NCBI RefSeq assembly: GCF_001435815.1
Contig: NZ_AZFV01000009.1
Coordinates: forward strand, 1-64,000
Reading direction: 5' to 3'
DNA: 64,000 nt
Origin: Companilactobacillus nantensis DSM 16982
Lineage (GTDB): Bacteria; Bacillota; Bacilli; Lactobacillales; Lactobacillaceae
Positions 9,053 to 18,044 of the stretch are shown here, piece after piece. The notes below the pieces were generated by a model, which saw only the letters and a program-made list of their open reading frames with translations, ran no database searches and was not told the DNA's origin. The position numbers and the translations under genes are program-made. Each line of letters opens with the position of its first letter. Position 1 is the first letter of the stretch.

Positions 9053-10729
9053 TTGGGCGTAAATAAAAGCCATGATGATGAAGAAGAAGTAATGCCAGTA
9101 ATGGATCCTGAGTCTTCTTCACAGGATACGATGCTGAAAGGTTCAGCATGGATGACTGCTGGTAGTATTTTTTCTCGTATTTTAGGTGCGATATATATCA
9201 TTCCATGGATGGCATGGATGGGGTCATATTATCCACAAGCTAATGCCCTGTATGCGAAGGGTTATAATATTTACAGTTTGTTTTTGATTATCTCAACAGC
9301 CGGGATTCCGGGTGCTATTTCAAAGCAAATCTCACATTATAACGCACTCGATCAGTATGCAACGGGTAATAAATTATTTAAACATGGTCTAAAAATTATG
9401 ACCTTCATGGGTGTGATTTTTGGGGCTGTTATGTATTTCGGGGCACCAGTGCTGGCAACTATCTTTACTGATGGGGATCCAAGAAGTATCCCCGTTATTA
9501 AATCATTGGCAGTCGCAGTTTTGATTATCCCAATCTTAAGTATCTTGCGCGGTTACTTGCAAGGATATTCAGATATGGCGCCTTCAGCCATTTCTCAATT
9601 TATTGAGCAAATTGCTCGAGTAATTTATATGTTGATTGCAACTTATATTATTATGATTATGAATAAGGGGAGCTATATTAATGCCGTTGTCCAATCAACT
9701 TTTGCCGCCTTTATTGGGGCAGCAGTAGCGATTGGAATTCTGGTATTAGCCTTATTGAGACGTTTACCAAAGCTGAGGCGTTTATCACGTGGTGGTAAAC
9801 CAGTTGCTGATGTAAATGAAAATAACTTTACACGAGAAATTTTTGAACAAGCGGTTCCATTTATTATTTTGGATGCCGGTATAACTTTCTTTAATTTATT
9901 TGACCAATCAACTTTTAATCAGTTTATGAGAATGTTTGTTAGCGCAACTGGAGCTCAGTTGGATAATTATTATTCACTATTTGGTTTCCAGGCTAACAAA
10001 TTGATTATGATTATTGTTTCGTTATCAACAGCGATGGCTGTTACAGCGGTGCCAATCTTATCTGGACTTTATTCTAAAGGGAATAAAGAAAAGATAGAGG
10101 GGCAGATTTCTAATACTTTGGAATTATTCTTCTTCATTATGATTCCAGCATCATTAGGGATGTATGCTGTAGCTCAGCCACTATGGACGACGTTTTATCG
10201 TTATGATGCTTTAGGTGTTTTAATGTTACAATTTTCATCCATTATCTCTATTTTGTTAGGCTTATTCACAGTTTTGTCGGCTGTTTTGCAGGCGTTATAT
10301 CGCAACAGACTGGCAATTAAATATTTTGTTTACGGCTTTATTGTCAAAGTCGTTATGCAATTGCCAATGATTTGGTTGTTCCATGAGTTCGGTCCATTAG
10401 TAGCAACAAGTATCGGTATGGCAGTTGTTTGTTGGTTAATGATTCGTGAATTACATGCGGTTTATCCATTTAATACAGGTCGTATTTCACGTAGAATTAG
10501 TGGAATTATCTTGTTCTCATTGATTATGTTCGTTTCAGTTATGTTCGTTAATTGGGTTGTTTTCCACTTTGTTGGCAATTCTGATCGTATTATCAGTGTG
10601 GTTGTTCTGGTGGTTGAAGCAGGGCTAGGTGGCGTTGTCTACGGTTACTTAGTTTTGAAAACAATGTTAGCAGATAAAATTTTAGGATCACGAGTTGAAC
10701 GTATTAGACGAATTTTTAATATTAGATAG
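9053..10729 (+). CDS. ytgP: MOP-superfamily flippase, MurJ/SpoVB-like (YtgP type)
   Basis: This 558-residue membrane protein has about 14 helices after an acidic N-terminal tail (residues 5-25). It belongs to the COG2244-type MOP exporters; Bacillus YtgP flips lipid II for peptidoglycan synthesis. Family-like segments include the first helix GSAWMTAGSIFSRILGAIYIIPW, STAGIPGAISKQISHYNA, and SLSTAMAVTAVPILSGLYSKGN in the middle. I chose TTG 9053, eight bases after AAGGTGG (9038-9044), over a GTG at 9041 that overlaps the ribosome site. Location just downstream of leuS is reminiscent of Bacillus. The other possibility is a teichoic acid or capsule flippase. Confidence 0.85.
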   Translation: MGVNKSHDDEEEVMPVMDPESSSQDTMLKGSAWMTAGSIFSRILGAIYIIPWMAWMGSYYPQANALYAKGYNIYSLFLIISTAGIPGAISKQISHYNALDQYATGNKLFKHGLKIMTFMGVIFGAVMYFGAPVLATIFTDGDPRSIPVIKSLAVAVLIIPILSILRGYLQGYSDMAPSAISQFIEQIARVIYMLIATYIIMIMNKGSYINAVVQSTFAAFIGAAVAIGILVLALLRRLPKLRRLSRGGKPVADVNENNFTREIFEQAVPFIILDAGITFFNLFDQSTFNQFMRMFVSATGAQLDNYYSLFGFQANKLIMIIVSLSTAMAVTAVPILSGLYSKGNKEKIEGQISNTLELFFFIMIPASLGMYAVAQPLWTTFYRYDALGVLMLQFSSIISILLGLFTVLSAVLQALYRNRLAIKYFVYGFIVKVVMQLPMIWLFHEFGPLVATSIGMAVVCWLMIRELHAVYPFNTGRISRRISGIILFSLIMFVSVMFVNWVVFHFVGNSDRIISVVVLVVEAGLGGVVYGYLVLKTMLADKILGSRVERIRRIFNIR

Positions 10730-10755
10730 TCGAAGCGTCAGTTTGCGAGTATAGA

Positions 10756-10803
10756 AAAACAGGTTAGAAATCCATTTGGGGGATTGCTAATCTGTTTTTT
10801 TGT
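10756..10803 (+). terminator. Intrinsic terminator after flippase gene
   Basis: AACAGGTTAGAAATCC pairs with GGATTGCTAATCTGTT with minor mismatches, followed by a T-run. Confidence 0.8.
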
Positions 10804-10845
10804 AAGTTCATATCCTGTTTGAAAAACATTTTTGCTAGAGATTTT

Positions 10846-11688
10846 TTATTTTGTTTGGGTACTTAATTCAGCCATATATTTTGGTAATTTCTCGATGATT
10901 TTGGAAGGTAAGACAACGTATTGTTTTTTGCTTAATTTGTCACCGACAACACTATGAATTAAAAGTGCTGCTTGAATCGTTGCAAGAGAATAACCGAATT
11001 GACTGATGAATCCTGCCATGATACCGGTTAATGTGTCGCCCATACCACCAGTTGCCATACCGGGGTTACCAGCGTCAATTTGAAAGGACATATCTTGATA
11101 GTAAATTTCAGAATGGTGCTTCTTTAAAATTAAAACAGCATCAGGATTCAATCCTTGAATCTTTTCAAAATTGTTAAATTCTGTTTGATCAGGAATGGCT
11201 AATTGGGAAAGCCGTTGCCATTCACCCTGATGAGGCGTCATAATGATGTGTGCTGTCGTTTGTAAAGGAATTTTTTCTTCGGCAATAATAGTTAACGCCG
11301 AAGCATCCAAAATAACTGTTTGGTCTGTTTTAGTGTTATTGAGTACAGCTTTGACTAAACCGACAGCAACACTTGAAGTTCCCAGTCCTGGTCCAATGGC
11401 TATAACGTTATTGTTAAGAATAGCTGCTAACAGTTCTTTTTTGTTGTGATAGTCAATTGTCATTGCTTCAGGAATATTAGTATTGATAGCAGTGAATTTT
11501 TCGGGTGTAGTTGCTACAGTAACTAGTCCAGCTCCAGCATGAACTGTTGCACTCGTTGCAAGAATAGCCGCACCACCGAAGTGAGTTGAGCCTGCGATAA
11601 TTAATGTTTTTCCATAAGTTCCCTTATATGATTCGGGTTTGCGAGGTATAATAACTTGTTTTAAGATGGTTTTACTAATTTTTTCCAT
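10846..11688 (-). CDS. nnrD: ADP-dependent NAD(P)H-hydrate dehydratase
   Basis: The enzyme repairs hydrated NAD(P)H. The 280-residue protein is the stand-alone YjeF C-terminal (CARKD, ribokinase-like) domain. Visible motifs are KTLIIAGSTHFGGAAILA near the N-terminus, IGPGLG in the centre, VILDASAL, MTPHQGEW, and the substrate/nucleotide loop GNPGMATGGMGDTLTGIMAG. The start at 11688 has GGAGGT seven bases upstream; an ATG 11 codons earlier does not. The epimerase domain (NnrE) is not fused and is not in the window. The gene is convergent with the flippase gene and separated from it by the terminator at 10756. Confidence 0.92.
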   Translation of the reverse strand: MEKISKTILKQVIIPRKPESYKGTYGKTLIIAGSTHFGGAAILATSATVHAGAGLVTVATTPEKFTAINTNIPEAMTIDYHNKKELLAAILNNNVIAIGPGLGTSSVAVGLVKAVLNNTKTDQTVILDASALTIIAEEKIPLQTTAHIIMTPHQGEWQRLSQLAIPDQTEFNNFEKIQGLNPDAVLILKKHHSEIYYQDMSFQIDAGNPGMATGGMGDTLTGIMAGFISQFGYSLATIQAALLIHSVVGDKLSKKQYVVLPSKIIEKLPKYMAELSTQTK

Positions 11689-11755
11689 TGCAAGAACCTC
11701 CATTTGTAGTATCATTTTCATTGTAATCTAAATAAGCAATTATTTGTATTATGTT

Positions 11756-11841
11756 GCCACTGTGGCGGAATTGGCAGACGCGCAGCGTTCAGGTCGCTGT
11801 TCGGGGTTTCCTGAGTGCAAGTTCGACTCTTGTCAGTGGCA
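11756..11841 (+). tRNA. tRNA-Leu (CAG)
   Basis: Acceptor stem GCCACTG (11756-11762) pairs with CAGTGGC (11834-11840), and the discriminator base is A. The anticodon loop TTCAGGT holds CAG at 11790-11792. A long class II variable arm and a GTTCGACTC T-loop follow. CCA is not encoded. Confidence 0.96.
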
Positions 11842-11860
11842 TTTGGAAAAAATAAGAGGT

Positions 11861-11896
11861 TAGAAGTACCGTTATATCGGTACTTCTATTTTTTTT
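11861..11896. terminator. Terminator between tRNA-Leu and the YjcQ-like gene
   Basis: TAGAAGTACCG and CGGTACTTCTA form an 11-bp perfect stem followed by eight Ts on the plus strand. It serves the tRNA and may also end the convergent minus-strand gene. Confidence 0.9.
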
Positions 11897-11899
11897 AAG

Positions 11900-12286
11900 T
11901 TAAAAGATTAGAGATGCAAGTGCTTGGGTTAAAGTTTTAGAGTTCATTGGTTGATCATTTGTTTGTAGAATTGCTTTAACTTGTTGTTCAACGTCGTCTT
12001 CTTTTAATTTTTTAAGGTATTGAAAACCCTCAATTGTTAAACCATTAATTTTGATTAAAGTCACATATTTGAGTGGACTGATGATACCGGAAATAAGGCC
12101 ATCGTTAATCATACTGATGACTGAATCTTGGATATCTTGAATTAAAAACTGGTTAGGATTGTCACTGGCAATGTAATCTTTTACGATTTGATATTTTTGA
12201 GTATCATCAAGTAGTTCTTGGAAGTCCTTAGGATTTTTCTCAGAAATAATTTCGAGAATCATTTTGTAAATATCAAGTTTATTCAT
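11900..12286 (-). CDS. YjcQ-like winged-helix protein
   Basis: This 128-residue soluble protein starts MNKLDIYKMILEIISEKN and has a central LINDGLISGI...YVTLIKINGLTIEGFQYLKKL segment. Both match the layout of the YjcQ family, a winged-helix-like fold found on Firmicute chromosomes and in phages. The start at 12286 is chosen because the upstream 43 codons are basic and low complexity, and AAAGG lies about ten bases before this ATG. Role unknown; DNA binding is an inference from the fold. It is divergent from mscL. Confidence 0.65.
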   Translation of the reverse strand: MNKLDIYKMILEIISEKNPKDFQELLDDTQKYQIVKDYIASDNPNQFLIQDIQDSVISMINDGLISGIISPLKYVTLIKINGLTIEGFQYLKKLKEDDVEQQVKAILQTNDQPMNSKTLTQALASLIF

Positions 12287-12450
12287 AATTTCACAGCCTT
12301 TCAATTTAATTATAAATGAAATGCGTTTCAAAAATTTATTTAAAATCATCTTTTTGGACAATTTGTATATGACTAGTAAGTGAAAAGTTTGCACAAAAGG
12401 CCTGAAAACCCTCATAATTAAGGAAGAAATAATGTTTAGGAGATTGGATT

Positions 12451-12840
12451 ATGATAAAAGAATTTAAAGATTTCATTAGCCGTGGAAATGTGATGGACTT
12501 AGCCGTTGGTGTAATTATGGGTGCTGCTTTTACTGCCATCGTACAATCATTGGTTAGCAATTTGATTAATCCCTTGATTGGATTATTCCTAGGGAAAATT
12601 GATTTGAGTAACTTAGTATTTAAAGTTGGGGACGCGACATTCAAATATGGGACTTTTATTGAGTCTATCATCAATTTCTTAATCATAGCTTTTGTTGTTT
12701 TCTTAATTGTTAAGGCAATGAATAAGATTATCAAGAGTCGTGATGAAGAGGAAACTGAGGAAGAAACAACCAAGGAAGATGAAATGGTGATGTACTTGAA
12801 GAAAATTTCTAATTCTTTAGATGAAAAATCTGATAAGTAA
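12451..12840 (+). CDS. mscL: Large-conductance mechanosensitive channel
   Basis: MscL opens under membrane tension to release solutes during hypo-osmotic shock. The 129-residue protein shows the classic N-terminal helix and first transmembrane segment (FKDFISRGNVMDLAVGVIMGAAFTAIV), a periplasm-side loop, the second transmembrane segment (INFLIIAFVVFLIVKAMNK) and an acidic C-terminal tail (DEEETEEETTKED) before the terminal helix. Length is normal. AGGAG precedes the ATG. Monogenic, with a bidirectional terminator after it. Confidence 0.97.
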   Translation: MIKEFKDFISRGNVMDLAVGVIMGAAFTAIVQSLVSNLINPLIGLFLGKIDLSNLVFKVGDATFKYGTFIESIINFLIIAFVVFLIVKAMNKIIKSRDEEETEEETTKEDEMVMYLKKISNSLDEKSDK

Positions 12841-12882
12841 TGTCACGGGATTCATCTAGGATGTTAACTTACAATAATGTAT

Positions 12883-12923
12883 AAAAAAGAGCAGATAAAT
12901 TTTAAATTTATCCGCTCTTTTTT
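12883..12923. terminator. Bidirectional terminator mscL / ASCH gene
   Basis: GAGCAGATAAATTT and AAATTTATCCGCTC form a stem flanked by an A-run on the left and a T-run on the right, so it can act on both strands. Confidence 0.88.
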
Positions 12924-12927
12924 GATA

Positions 12928-13371
12928 TTAATAAACACGTTCAAATACTTCGCAAAGACAAGGCATGTCAGTAGTAAACTTCATTCCAGCTTCTTGATAT
13001 TCTTTTGTAAAGAAGTCTTCGTGAACCTGACGCCATTCTGCCAATGTACGTGAATCTTCGCCTTCATGATAGGCATGTTCAGCACTGACTAAATTGAACG
13101 GAATAATTTCAGTAACCAACGTTTTAGTAATACATAAAGGATTTTCCTGACCGTCTAAAATAATATTGTAGTCGCCAACTTCTGGCATATACTCGGTTGG
13201 TTCATAGAGAGCATAAGAAGAAGTCGTAGCCGTTTTAGTACCGTTATAAACTAATTTGGCTAAACGGTCAGGTTCACCTCCAAAAATAGTGATATCGCCT
13301 AATGGATAATCCAGGGGATTTTTATTCTTGAGAAAATCAAACCAGTATTTTTTAATCTTTGCTTTATCCAT
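12928..13371 (-). CDS. ASCH-domain protein
   Basis: The 147-residue cytosolic protein matches the ASCH fold (PUA-like beta-barrel): the signature NGTKTATTS at about residues 43-51, the PEVGDYNIILDG strand pair, and the DSRTLAEWRQVHEDFF helix. ASCH proteins are thought to bind RNA or modified nucleosides, and some act as amidohydrolases on acetylated cytidine; which applies here is not clear. The gene lies 18 bp before the end of the histidine kinase gene on the same strand, so it could be cotranscribed downstream of the two-component system. GAGG lies about 12 bases before the ATG. Confidence 0.85.
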   Translation of the reverse strand: MDKAKIKKYWFDFLKNKNPLDYPLGDITIFGGEPDRLAKLVYNGTKTATTSSYALYEPTEYMPEVGDYNIILDGQENPLCITKTLVTEIIPFNLVSAEHAYHEGEDSRTLAEWRQVHEDFFTKEYQEAGMKFTTDMPCLCEVFERVY

Positions 13372-13389
13372 AACATTTATAACCTCGGT

Positions 13390-14712
13390 TTAATTGTGTT
13401 TAATTGGTAATTCGACGACAAATTCACTGCCTTGGGGCAAGTTGTCGCGAACAAAAATATGTCCATGATGCAGGTCAACGATTTGTTTAGCGATTGCTAA
13501 GCCTAATCCGTGTCCACCGCTGTTAGTATTACGAGATTTATCAACACGATAGAAGCGACCAAAAATTTTTGTTTTATCGGCATCACTAATGCCAACACCG
13601 GTATCGGAGACGATAAATTGATATTTGGAACCCTCGATTTGATCGTATATTCTAATCGTACCATTTCTTGGCGTGTATTTTGTCGCGTTATCTAACAGGA
13701 TAATTAATAATTGTTTGATTTTATCACGGTCTAACGACATTGTGGGATGATGATTTAAATTGATTTGGAAAACTTTTGACTGAGAATTGATAATATCTTT
13801 AAACGGTTCAATAGGATCTTTTAAGAAAAAGTCAGGAGTTGTTAGTTTAAATTCGTACTTAGTAGTTGCTGAATCGGAACGTGCCAAAACTAACAAATTA
13901 TTAGTTAGTGAGTTGAGTCGATTGACTTCATCAAGTGAAACTGAAATAGCTTCAGCTTCGTCCAAAATTGTTTGCTTGGGTTTCGTCAGCATGTATTCGA
14001 GTTTTCCTTGGATAATCGTTAAGGGTGTCCGTAGTTCATGGGCAGCATCATTAACGAACTCAGTTTGTTGTTTCCAGGATTTAACGATTGGTAACATATT
14101 GATTCTTGCTAGGAAGTAAGAAATGACTAATGCAATAATCCAAAAAATAAAGAACGTTATAATCAAGATTTCCTCGAAGTTTTTGATTGCCTGAATTTGA
14201 GTATCAATATTTTGCATGATCAAAACGTAATTACCGGCATACATTGGATTGTGATTTTTCTTGGAAACTTTAATCAGAACTGAACGGAAATTCATTTTAT
14301 TAACAACGAGTGTTTGTTTGATGTTAACATTTTTCTTCCGTAATTTAATGTTTTTTAAAACTGAATAACGGTTACCCAAACTTGATTTATTAAGCAATTT
14401 ACCGGAATTATCAAAAACCAGAATTGAAGCTTGAAAAGGAGCTTTCGGATCTGGTTTTTTATTTTGGTCAATCATATGGTTCGGGTCATGAGGATCAGGA
14501 GTTGTGCGTTTAGCAAAATTAGGTTGCTTCTGGATGGAAATGACCTGATCTCGAATATCTTTATCAATACTACGATAGGTCGATGATTGAAAGAGATTAA
14601 AGATGATAATTCCCAGTGTCAGAAAGAGGATGGCAAAGGCGGCCATGATGGAAAGAAATAGTTTAAATTGTTGACGGCGAGTGATGGTATTTTGTCTAGT
14701 TTTCAGTGTCAT
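13390..14712 (-). CDS. Sensor histidine kinase
   Basis: This membrane kinase partners the response regulator encoded immediately upstream. The protein has a first transmembrane helix near residues 20-45, an extracytoplasmic domain of about 130 residues rich in Asp/Pro/Lys, a second helix (IIALVISYFLARI), then the H-box DAAHELRTPLTII with the phospho-accepting histidine. The ATPase N-box is DNATKYTP, the G1 box SDTGVGIS and the G2 box GGHGLGLAIA. The start is uncertain: ATG 14712 is chosen, but TTG 14730 is possible. Either way it overlaps the regulator gene, implying coupled translation. Stimulus unknown. Confidence 0.92.
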   Translation of the reverse strand: MTLKTRQNTITRRQQFKLFLSIMAAFAILFLTLGIIIFNLFQSSTYRSIDKDIRDQVISIQKQPNFAKRTTPDPHDPNHMIDQNKKPDPKAPFQASILVFDNSGKLLNKSSLGNRYSVLKNIKLRKKNVNIKQTLVVNKMNFRSVLIKVSKKNHNPMYAGNYVLIMQNIDTQIQAIKNFEEILIITFFIFWIIALVISYFLARINMLPIVKSWKQQTEFVNDAAHELRTPLTIIQGKLEYMLTKPKQTILDEAEAISVSLDEVNRLNSLTNNLLVLARSDSATTKYEFKLTTPDFFLKDPIEPFKDIINSQSKVFQINLNHHPTMSLDRDKIKQLLIILLDNATKYTPRNGTIRIYDQIEGSKYQFIVSDTGVGISDADKTKIFGRFYRVDKSRNTNSGGHGLGLAIAKQIVDLHHGHIFVRDNLPQGSEFVVELPIKHN

Positions 14713-15388
14713 CTTGGAAAATATACCCAACGTTTCTAATAGTTTTAATCAAATTATCGTTTTGAGAAGGACGCAACTTCTTGCGTAGGTTACTCATGTA
14801 CACTTCAACGACAGTAATGGAAGTATCAGAGTCAAAACCCCATATACGTTCAAAAATTTGGTCTTTAGTTAAAATAGTGTTTTTATTTTGCAACAAATAA
14901 ACTAATAAATCATATTCTTTACCATTTAGGGCAATTTGTGTGCCATTAGCATCAATCTCGTGATTATTCAGATTAACTTCCAAATTCCTGATTTTTAAAG
15001 TGGAATCATCTGCTAAAACGCCGCTACGTTTTAAGAGAGCTTTGACCCGTGCTTGAAGTTCCTCTCGATGAAAAGGCTTAGTTAAGTAATCGTCAGCCCC
15101 CAAATTGAAACCATGAATTTTGTCATCGATTTCAGCCTTGGCAGTCAAAATTAATACAGGGGTATTAATTTTATCCTTGCGAATATTTTTCAAAACATCG
15201 TAACCGTTCATTTCAGGCAACATGATATCTAAAATTATTAAATCGTAAACATCTTCAGTTGCCGCAAATTTACCACTAAGACCATCATTTTCAATATCAA
15301 CTTCTGAAAAGTCAGCTAGGAAGGAAGCGATGTTGTTAGCTAAATTTTCATCATCCTCAACTACTAAGATTCTTATATTGTTTGCCAT
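14696..15388 (-). CDS. OmpR/PhoB-family response regulator
   Basis: The 230-residue regulator has a receiver domain (residues about 5-115) with acidic pocket VVEDDEN, phospho-acceptor Asp in LIILDIMLPEMNGYDVL, and the conserved LTAKAE threonine and TKPF lysine. A C-terminal winged helix follows, with the family segments GKEYDLLVYLL and VVEVYMSNLRKKL. The start at 15388 has GGAG eight bases upstream. The regulator is divergent from a glycosyltransferase operon, which may be its target; in Bacillus, ykoGH similarly neighbour the ykoS/ykoT glycosyltransferases. Confidence 0.94.
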   Translation of the reverse strand: MANNIRILVVEDDENLANNIASFLADFSEVDIENDGLSGKFAATEDVYDLIILDIMLPEMNGYDVLKNIRKDKINTPVLILTAKAEIDDKIHGFNLGADDYLTKPFHREELQARVKALLKRSGVLADDSTLKIRNLEVNLNNHEIDANGTQIALNGKEYDLLVYLLQNKNTILTKDQIFERIWGFDSDTSITVVEVYMSNLRKKLRPSQNDNLIKTIRNVGYIFQDDTEN

Positions 15389-15553
15389 ATCTGGGCTCCT
15401 TTTATAAGTTCTATATACATGGGTATTTATCGGATTTGGAGATAGCTCCATGCAAATTCTAATCATAATTATAAAGCATTATTTTCGATTTAAGCTTAAT
15501 TTAAGTTAGTTTGTCTAATCTTGTCCCTGTTGTTAAGAAAGGAATTTGAACAG

Positions 15554-15640
15554 ATGAAAAATAATTTTCAATTAAAGCCGATTTTATTATCAGTTTTAGT
15601 TTATTCAATCATTTGTTTCTTTATAAATATTGTTTTTTAG
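15554..15640 (+). CDS. 28-residue single-pass membrane peptide
   Basis: An ATG with AAAGGA ten bases upstream opens a 28-codon frame that encodes MKNNFQLKP and then a 19-residue hydrophobic segment ending in IVF. It ends 16 bp before the GT39 gene and would be its first cistron. No homology is claimed. The hydrophobic helix, ribosome site and position support a real small membrane protein, but the length leaves chance possible. Confidence 0.5.
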   Translation: MKNNFQLKPILLSVLVYSIICFFINIVF

Positions 15641-15656
15641 AGATTGGAGAAGATAA

Positions 15657-18023
15657 ATGATGGATTCAAAAGAACCGAGTCGTGTTCAAAAAAATGAAAA
15701 ACTTGGATTTTTCGATAAATTAAGAAATGTTAAATATGATTATTGGTTAATCGCAATCTTAATTCTAGCGGCATTTTTATACGCATGGAATATTTGGGAA
15801 GCAGGTGAGGCTAACAGCTTCTACACTTCAGCGATTGTTAGTATGACAAAAAGTTTTAAAAACTTCTGGTATGCCAGTTTTGACCCTGCTGGTTTTATTA
15901 CAGTTGATAAGCCACCAGTAGCACTTTGGTTTATGACGATTAGTGCCAAAATTTTTGGCGTTCACGGATGGAGTGTGGTTTTACCATCAATTCTTTTTGG
16001 AATTGGTTCGGTATATTTGATTTACAACCTCGTTTCCAAACGCTTTGGCCGGATTCCAGCTCGAATTTCTGCCTTAATTATGACGTTAACACCAATCGTA
16101 GTAGCTGATTCAAGAACTAACAATATGGACGCCACTTTAGTATTTTTCTTACTATTGTCCGTCTGGTTTGTTCAAAAAGCTGTTTTGAAAGAGCAACAAA
16201 GATATCTTTGGATTGGTTTTGCTTTAATTGGGTTCTCGTTCAATATTAAAATGTTACAAGCTTTCATGGTCTTACCAGCCTTGTATCTTTATTACTGGTT
16301 AGCTGCCAAAGTTAATTGGAAAAAGAAGTTGTTGCATTTATCAATTGCCACAGTCTTCTTAGCCGTTTTCACTTTAATTTGGCCATTGTCAGTTGATATG
16401 ACTAATTCATCTAGTCGTCCATATGAAGGTGGTTCGGAAACTAACTCTGCTTTGGAATTAGCCTTTGGTTATAACGGAACAGAACGTTTGCTTGGTCAAA
16501 CAACTGGTACCGGCGGAGCTTTCCCAGGGATGGGTAGTTCGTCAAAGAAGAGTGGTACAAAGTCGTCAAGTAATGCCCCAACACCACCTAGTGGTTCGAA
16601 GAAAACATCCGCTAATGGCAATCCACCAGCTAAGCCATCTGGTTCAACTAAAGGTGGCGCACCTTCAATGGGTGGAACTAAAGGGAACGGTGGTGGCGCA
16701 GGCGCTGGTGCTGGGGGTGGAGCCTTCAACATTGGTACTGCCGGACCTTTCAGATTATTACAAAAGGAATTGGGACCACAGATTAGTTGGTTAATGTTAT
16801 TGGCCGTCTTTGGTGTGATTTCTAGTTATATTTATTATCAAGATCCAAAGAAAAAATGGTATTCCCTTAATAATCAAAGAAAAGAACTTTGGTTGTGGTT
16901 AGGTTGGATGGTTCCAGTAGCCGGATTCTTCTCGGTTGCTAGTTTCTTCCACCCATATTACACAATTATGTTGGCACCAGCGATGGCCATTTTAGCTGGC
17001 GTCGGTATTTATACAATGATTAAACAATGGCGTGAAAAGTCGATTTGGTCGATGCTTTTACCAATTTCAATTTTAGCGACAAGTATTTTACAAGCGTGGT
17101 ATTTAACGGATTACTATCCAACACTAGCTTGGGTATTGTTGATTGCAGGAATCATCATTTCAATTCCATTATTCGTCTTACCATGGATTGCTATCCGCTT
17201 AAAGAATAAACGAATTTGGCCAATTGCGGCACTGATTATCGTTATGCTTGCTCCAACGTGGTGGTCATTAACGCCAACTTTAGCAGGATCAAGTAATGGT
17301 ATTCCAAGTGCTGGTCCTTCGTTACTGTCATCAGGTGGTGGCGGTATGGGCGATTCATCAGTCGATTCAACCTTGTTGAAATATCTTGAGAAACATCAAG
17401 GCAATGCTGAATATTTATTTGCGACTGATGATTCAAGTACCGCTGCACCATACATTATTAAAACTGGTAAAGCTGTTATGGCGATGGGTGGTTTCAACGG
17501 TACCGATAATGCAATTACCTTGAAGCAATTTAAGAAACTTGTTAAAGAAGGCAAGGTCAAGTATTACTATTCTGGTGGAAAAGCCGGAGGTAATAATAGT
17601 GCCATTGTTTCTTGGATTAAGAAACATGCTAAGAAAGTCACTTTAGCAAGTAGTAGTAATACAGCAACTAATAATTCTAGTTCTGTAACAGTCGCTTCAG
17701 AAACAGGTTCAACTAATAGTACTGGTCAAGCTCCAAGTGGTACAGCACCAGGTTCAAGTTCAAGTAGCTCAACGCCGCCAGCTAAGCCAAGCGGTTCAAG
17801 TGGTCAAGGTCAAGCGCCTAGTGGAGCAGCCCCAAGTGGGACAAAGGCTCCGTCAGGAACTGGATCAGCACCAACAACAGGTAAGAAGAAATTAACCAAA
17901 GCTCAACTTAAGAAAATGAAAAAACAAATGAAGCAATCAACCGGCGCACAAGCAATGGGCGGTGGCATGGGTGGACCTGGTCAATCAGGAACACTTTATG
18001 ATTTATCAAGCATCTATAAGTAA
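15657..18023 (+). CDS. GT39-like membrane glycosyltransferase (YkcB/YkoS type)
   Basis: The 788-residue protein is predicted to transfer a sugar from a polyprenyl-phosphate carrier to an extracytoplasmic acceptor. N-terminal segments fit the PMT/ArnT fold: EAGEANSFYTSAIVSMTKS, DPAGFITVDKPPVALWF with the catalytic-region acidic residues, and VADSRTNNMDATLVFFLLL. About 12 helices follow. An extracytoplasmic insert at about residues 280-362 and a C-terminal tail at about 660-780 are extremely rich in Gly, Ser, Pro and Lys. The last residues (GGGMGGPGQSGTLYDLSSIYK) are unusual. The downstream GtrB-like GT2 probably makes its lipid-linked donor. Confidence 0.88.
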   Translation: MMDSKEPSRVQKNEKLGFFDKLRNVKYDYWLIAILILAAFLYAWNIWEAGEANSFYTSAIVSMTKSFKNFWYASFDPAGFITVDKPPVALWFMTISAKIFGVHGWSVVLPSILFGIGSVYLIYNLVSKRFGRIPARISALIMTLTPIVVADSRTNNMDATLVFFLLLSVWFVQKAVLKEQQRYLWIGFALIGFSFNIKMLQAFMVLPALYLYYWLAAKVNWKKKLLHLSIATVFLAVFTLIWPLSVDMTNSSSRPYEGGSETNSALELAFGYNGTERLLGQTTGTGGAFPGMGSSSKKSGTKSSSNAPTPPSGSKKTSANGNPPAKPSGSTKGGAPSMGGTKGNGGGAGAGAGGGAFNIGTAGPFRLLQKELGPQISWLMLLAVFGVISSYIYYQDPKKKWYSLNNQRKELWLWLGWMVPVAGFFSVASFFHPYYTIMLAPAMAILAGVGIYTMIKQWREKSIWSMLLPISILATSILQAWYLTDYYPTLAWVLLIAGIIISIPLFVLPWIAIRLKNKRIWPIAALIIVMLAPTWWSLTPTLAGSSNGIPSAGPSLLSSGGGGMGDSSVDSTLLKYLEKHQGNAEYLFATDDSSTAAPYIIKTGKAVMAMGGFNGTDNAITLKQFKKLVKEGKVKYYYSGGKAGGNNSAIVSWIKKHAKKVTLASSSNTATNNSSSVTVASETGSTNSTGQAPSGTAPGSSSSSSTPPAKPSGSSGQGQAPSGAAPSGTKAPSGTGSAPTTGKKKLTKAQLKKMKKQMKQSTGAQAMGGGMGGPGQSGTLYDLSSIYK

Positions 18024-18044
18024 TCAATGAAAGGACATTCGCTT

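Noticed and set aside
12336-12773. Antisense frame across mscL
   Set aside because: Complement of a well-conserved gene; no independent signals.
16465-16794. Overlapping frames in the Gly/Ser-rich part of the GT39 gene
   Set aside because: Low-complexity coding sequence creates stop-free shadows on both strands.
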